From JACPKO01 sp964406775 (GTDB taxonomy: Bacteria > Patescibacteriota > Microgenomatia > Daviesbacterales > UBA10151), in contig CAYOSW010000030.1 of assembly GCA_964406775.1 (NCBI GenBank), positions 1 to 12,922 on the forward strand: 12,922 nt of DNA, read 5' to 3'. Shown here in pieces: positions 12,466 to 12,922 of this stretch. The notes beneath the pieces were generated by a model. It was given only the letters and a program-made list of their open reading frames with translations, had not been told where the DNA came from and searched no databases. A program made the translations under genes and the position numbers. Each line of letters opens with the position of its first letter. Position 1 is the first letter of the stretch.

Positions 12466-12922
12466 AGATACCAACATTAATCGGAGTTGCACTGATAATA
12501 GCTCTTATCGTCACCGGAGTCTTGTTTTATATGAGACGGCATACCCCTGTCCCTTCCGATATTGTCGTTACTGACCTTAAGGTTGTTAATATTTCAGACA
12601 CCTCAGCGACCATTGTCTGGCAGACTTCAAAGCCGGTAAGCAGTCTGCTCATTTACGGAGAAAATCCGTCGCCCAATACCGAAGCTACCGATAATCGCGA
12701 CCGCATAGAGCCCCAAAACCGAATTACCCATTTTGTTACTTTAAATAATTTGAAGCCCAAAACAAAATATTTCTTTAAAACATCCAATGAGGGCAGTTTA
12801 TTTCCTGAAACCCCCCAGGAATTTATAACTGCTGATGTCCTCCCTCAAACAGAGGAGATAACATTCTCATTTATCAAACCGATCAAAGGAACTGTCCTAA
12901 ACATTAATTTAAATCCTGTGGA
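12462..12922 (+). CDS. Membrane-anchored fibronectin type III domain protein (3' end missing)
   Basis: The start at ATG 12462 overlaps the previous stop (ATGA). The frame runs off the window end, so about 153 residues are visible. An N-terminal membrane helix (about 5-23, LIGVALIIALIVTGVLFYM) is followed by RRH. A fibronectin type III domain follows at about residues 32-123. Its marks are the strand pattern IVVTDLKVVNISDTSATIVW with the conserved Trp, a LLIYG strand, and the typical THFVTLNNLKPKTKYFFKTS end (L-P-T-Y-F). After it the sequence continues with FSFIKPIKGTVLN, possibly another beta domain. The protein is probably exposed outside the membrane. Its place in the pilus-like cluster suggests a surface or adhesion role, but that is inference. 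Confidence 0.8.
   Translation, partial: MKIPTLIGVALIIALIVTGVLFYMRRHTPVPSDIVVTDLKVVNISDTSATIVWQTSKPVSSLLIYGENPSPNTEATDNRDRIEPQNRITHFVTLNNLKPKTKYFFKTSNEGSLFPETPQEFITADVLPQTEEITFSFIKPIKGTVLNINLNPV

Overview
The window looks like a piece of a small, compact bacterial chromosome, most likely from the candidate phyla radiation (Patescibacteria), perhaps a Microgenomates-type lineage. This placement is an inference. It rests on the very tight gene packing (4-nt overlaps, and convergent genes sharing a TTAA), the near absence of Shine-Dalgarno sequences, a shortened HrcA, a DnaJ without the zinc domain, and a type IV pilus assembly cluster mixed with lineage-specific proteins. TGA is used as a stop (for example in the pilN-like and pilO-like genes), so this is not a lineage that reads TGA as glycine. 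No rRNA, tRNA, CRISPR array, insertion sequence or phage gene was seen, and no stretch over 300 bases lacks a gene.

Left part (1-5640). After the tail of a plus-strand membrane protein comes a minus-strand heat-shock cluster. Read in its own direction it runs: CIRCE-controlled promoter, hrcA, grpE, dnaK, a 100-residue unknown protein, a Rho-independent terminator, dnaJ, a 150-residue unknown protein, and a 49-residue four-cysteine protein. The promoter is a consensus -35 TTGACA with a TACATT -10. The CIRCE operator covers the end of the spacer, the -10 and the probable start site, which is the classical HrcA repression design. GrpE, DnaK and DnaJ form the Hsp70 chaperone machine that HrcA controls.

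Middle (5640-10560). A plus-strand MFS exporter is convergent with lepA (elongation factor 4), and their stop codons share one TTAA. lepA is followed upstream on the minus strand by murJ, the lipid II flippase. The gap between murJ and lepA is the most unusual part of the window. A near-perfect 26-bp copy of the first nine lepA codons lies 97 bp upstream of lepA. It opens a 31-codon reading frame that stops one base before the lepA ATG, and a segment between the two copies can pair with either of them.

Right part (10560-12922). rpsT (ribosomal protein bS20) diverges from murJ. It is followed by a translationally coupled plus-strand cluster: a PilN-like protein, a PilO-like protein, a single-pass protein with a Pro/Ser/Thr-rich tail, and a membrane-anchored fibronectin type III protein cut by the window edge. 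This looks like the inner-membrane alignment part of a type IV pilus or related machine.

Several genes have a -10-like hexamer only 6-10 bases before the start codon, which suggests leaderless or nearly leaderless transcripts.
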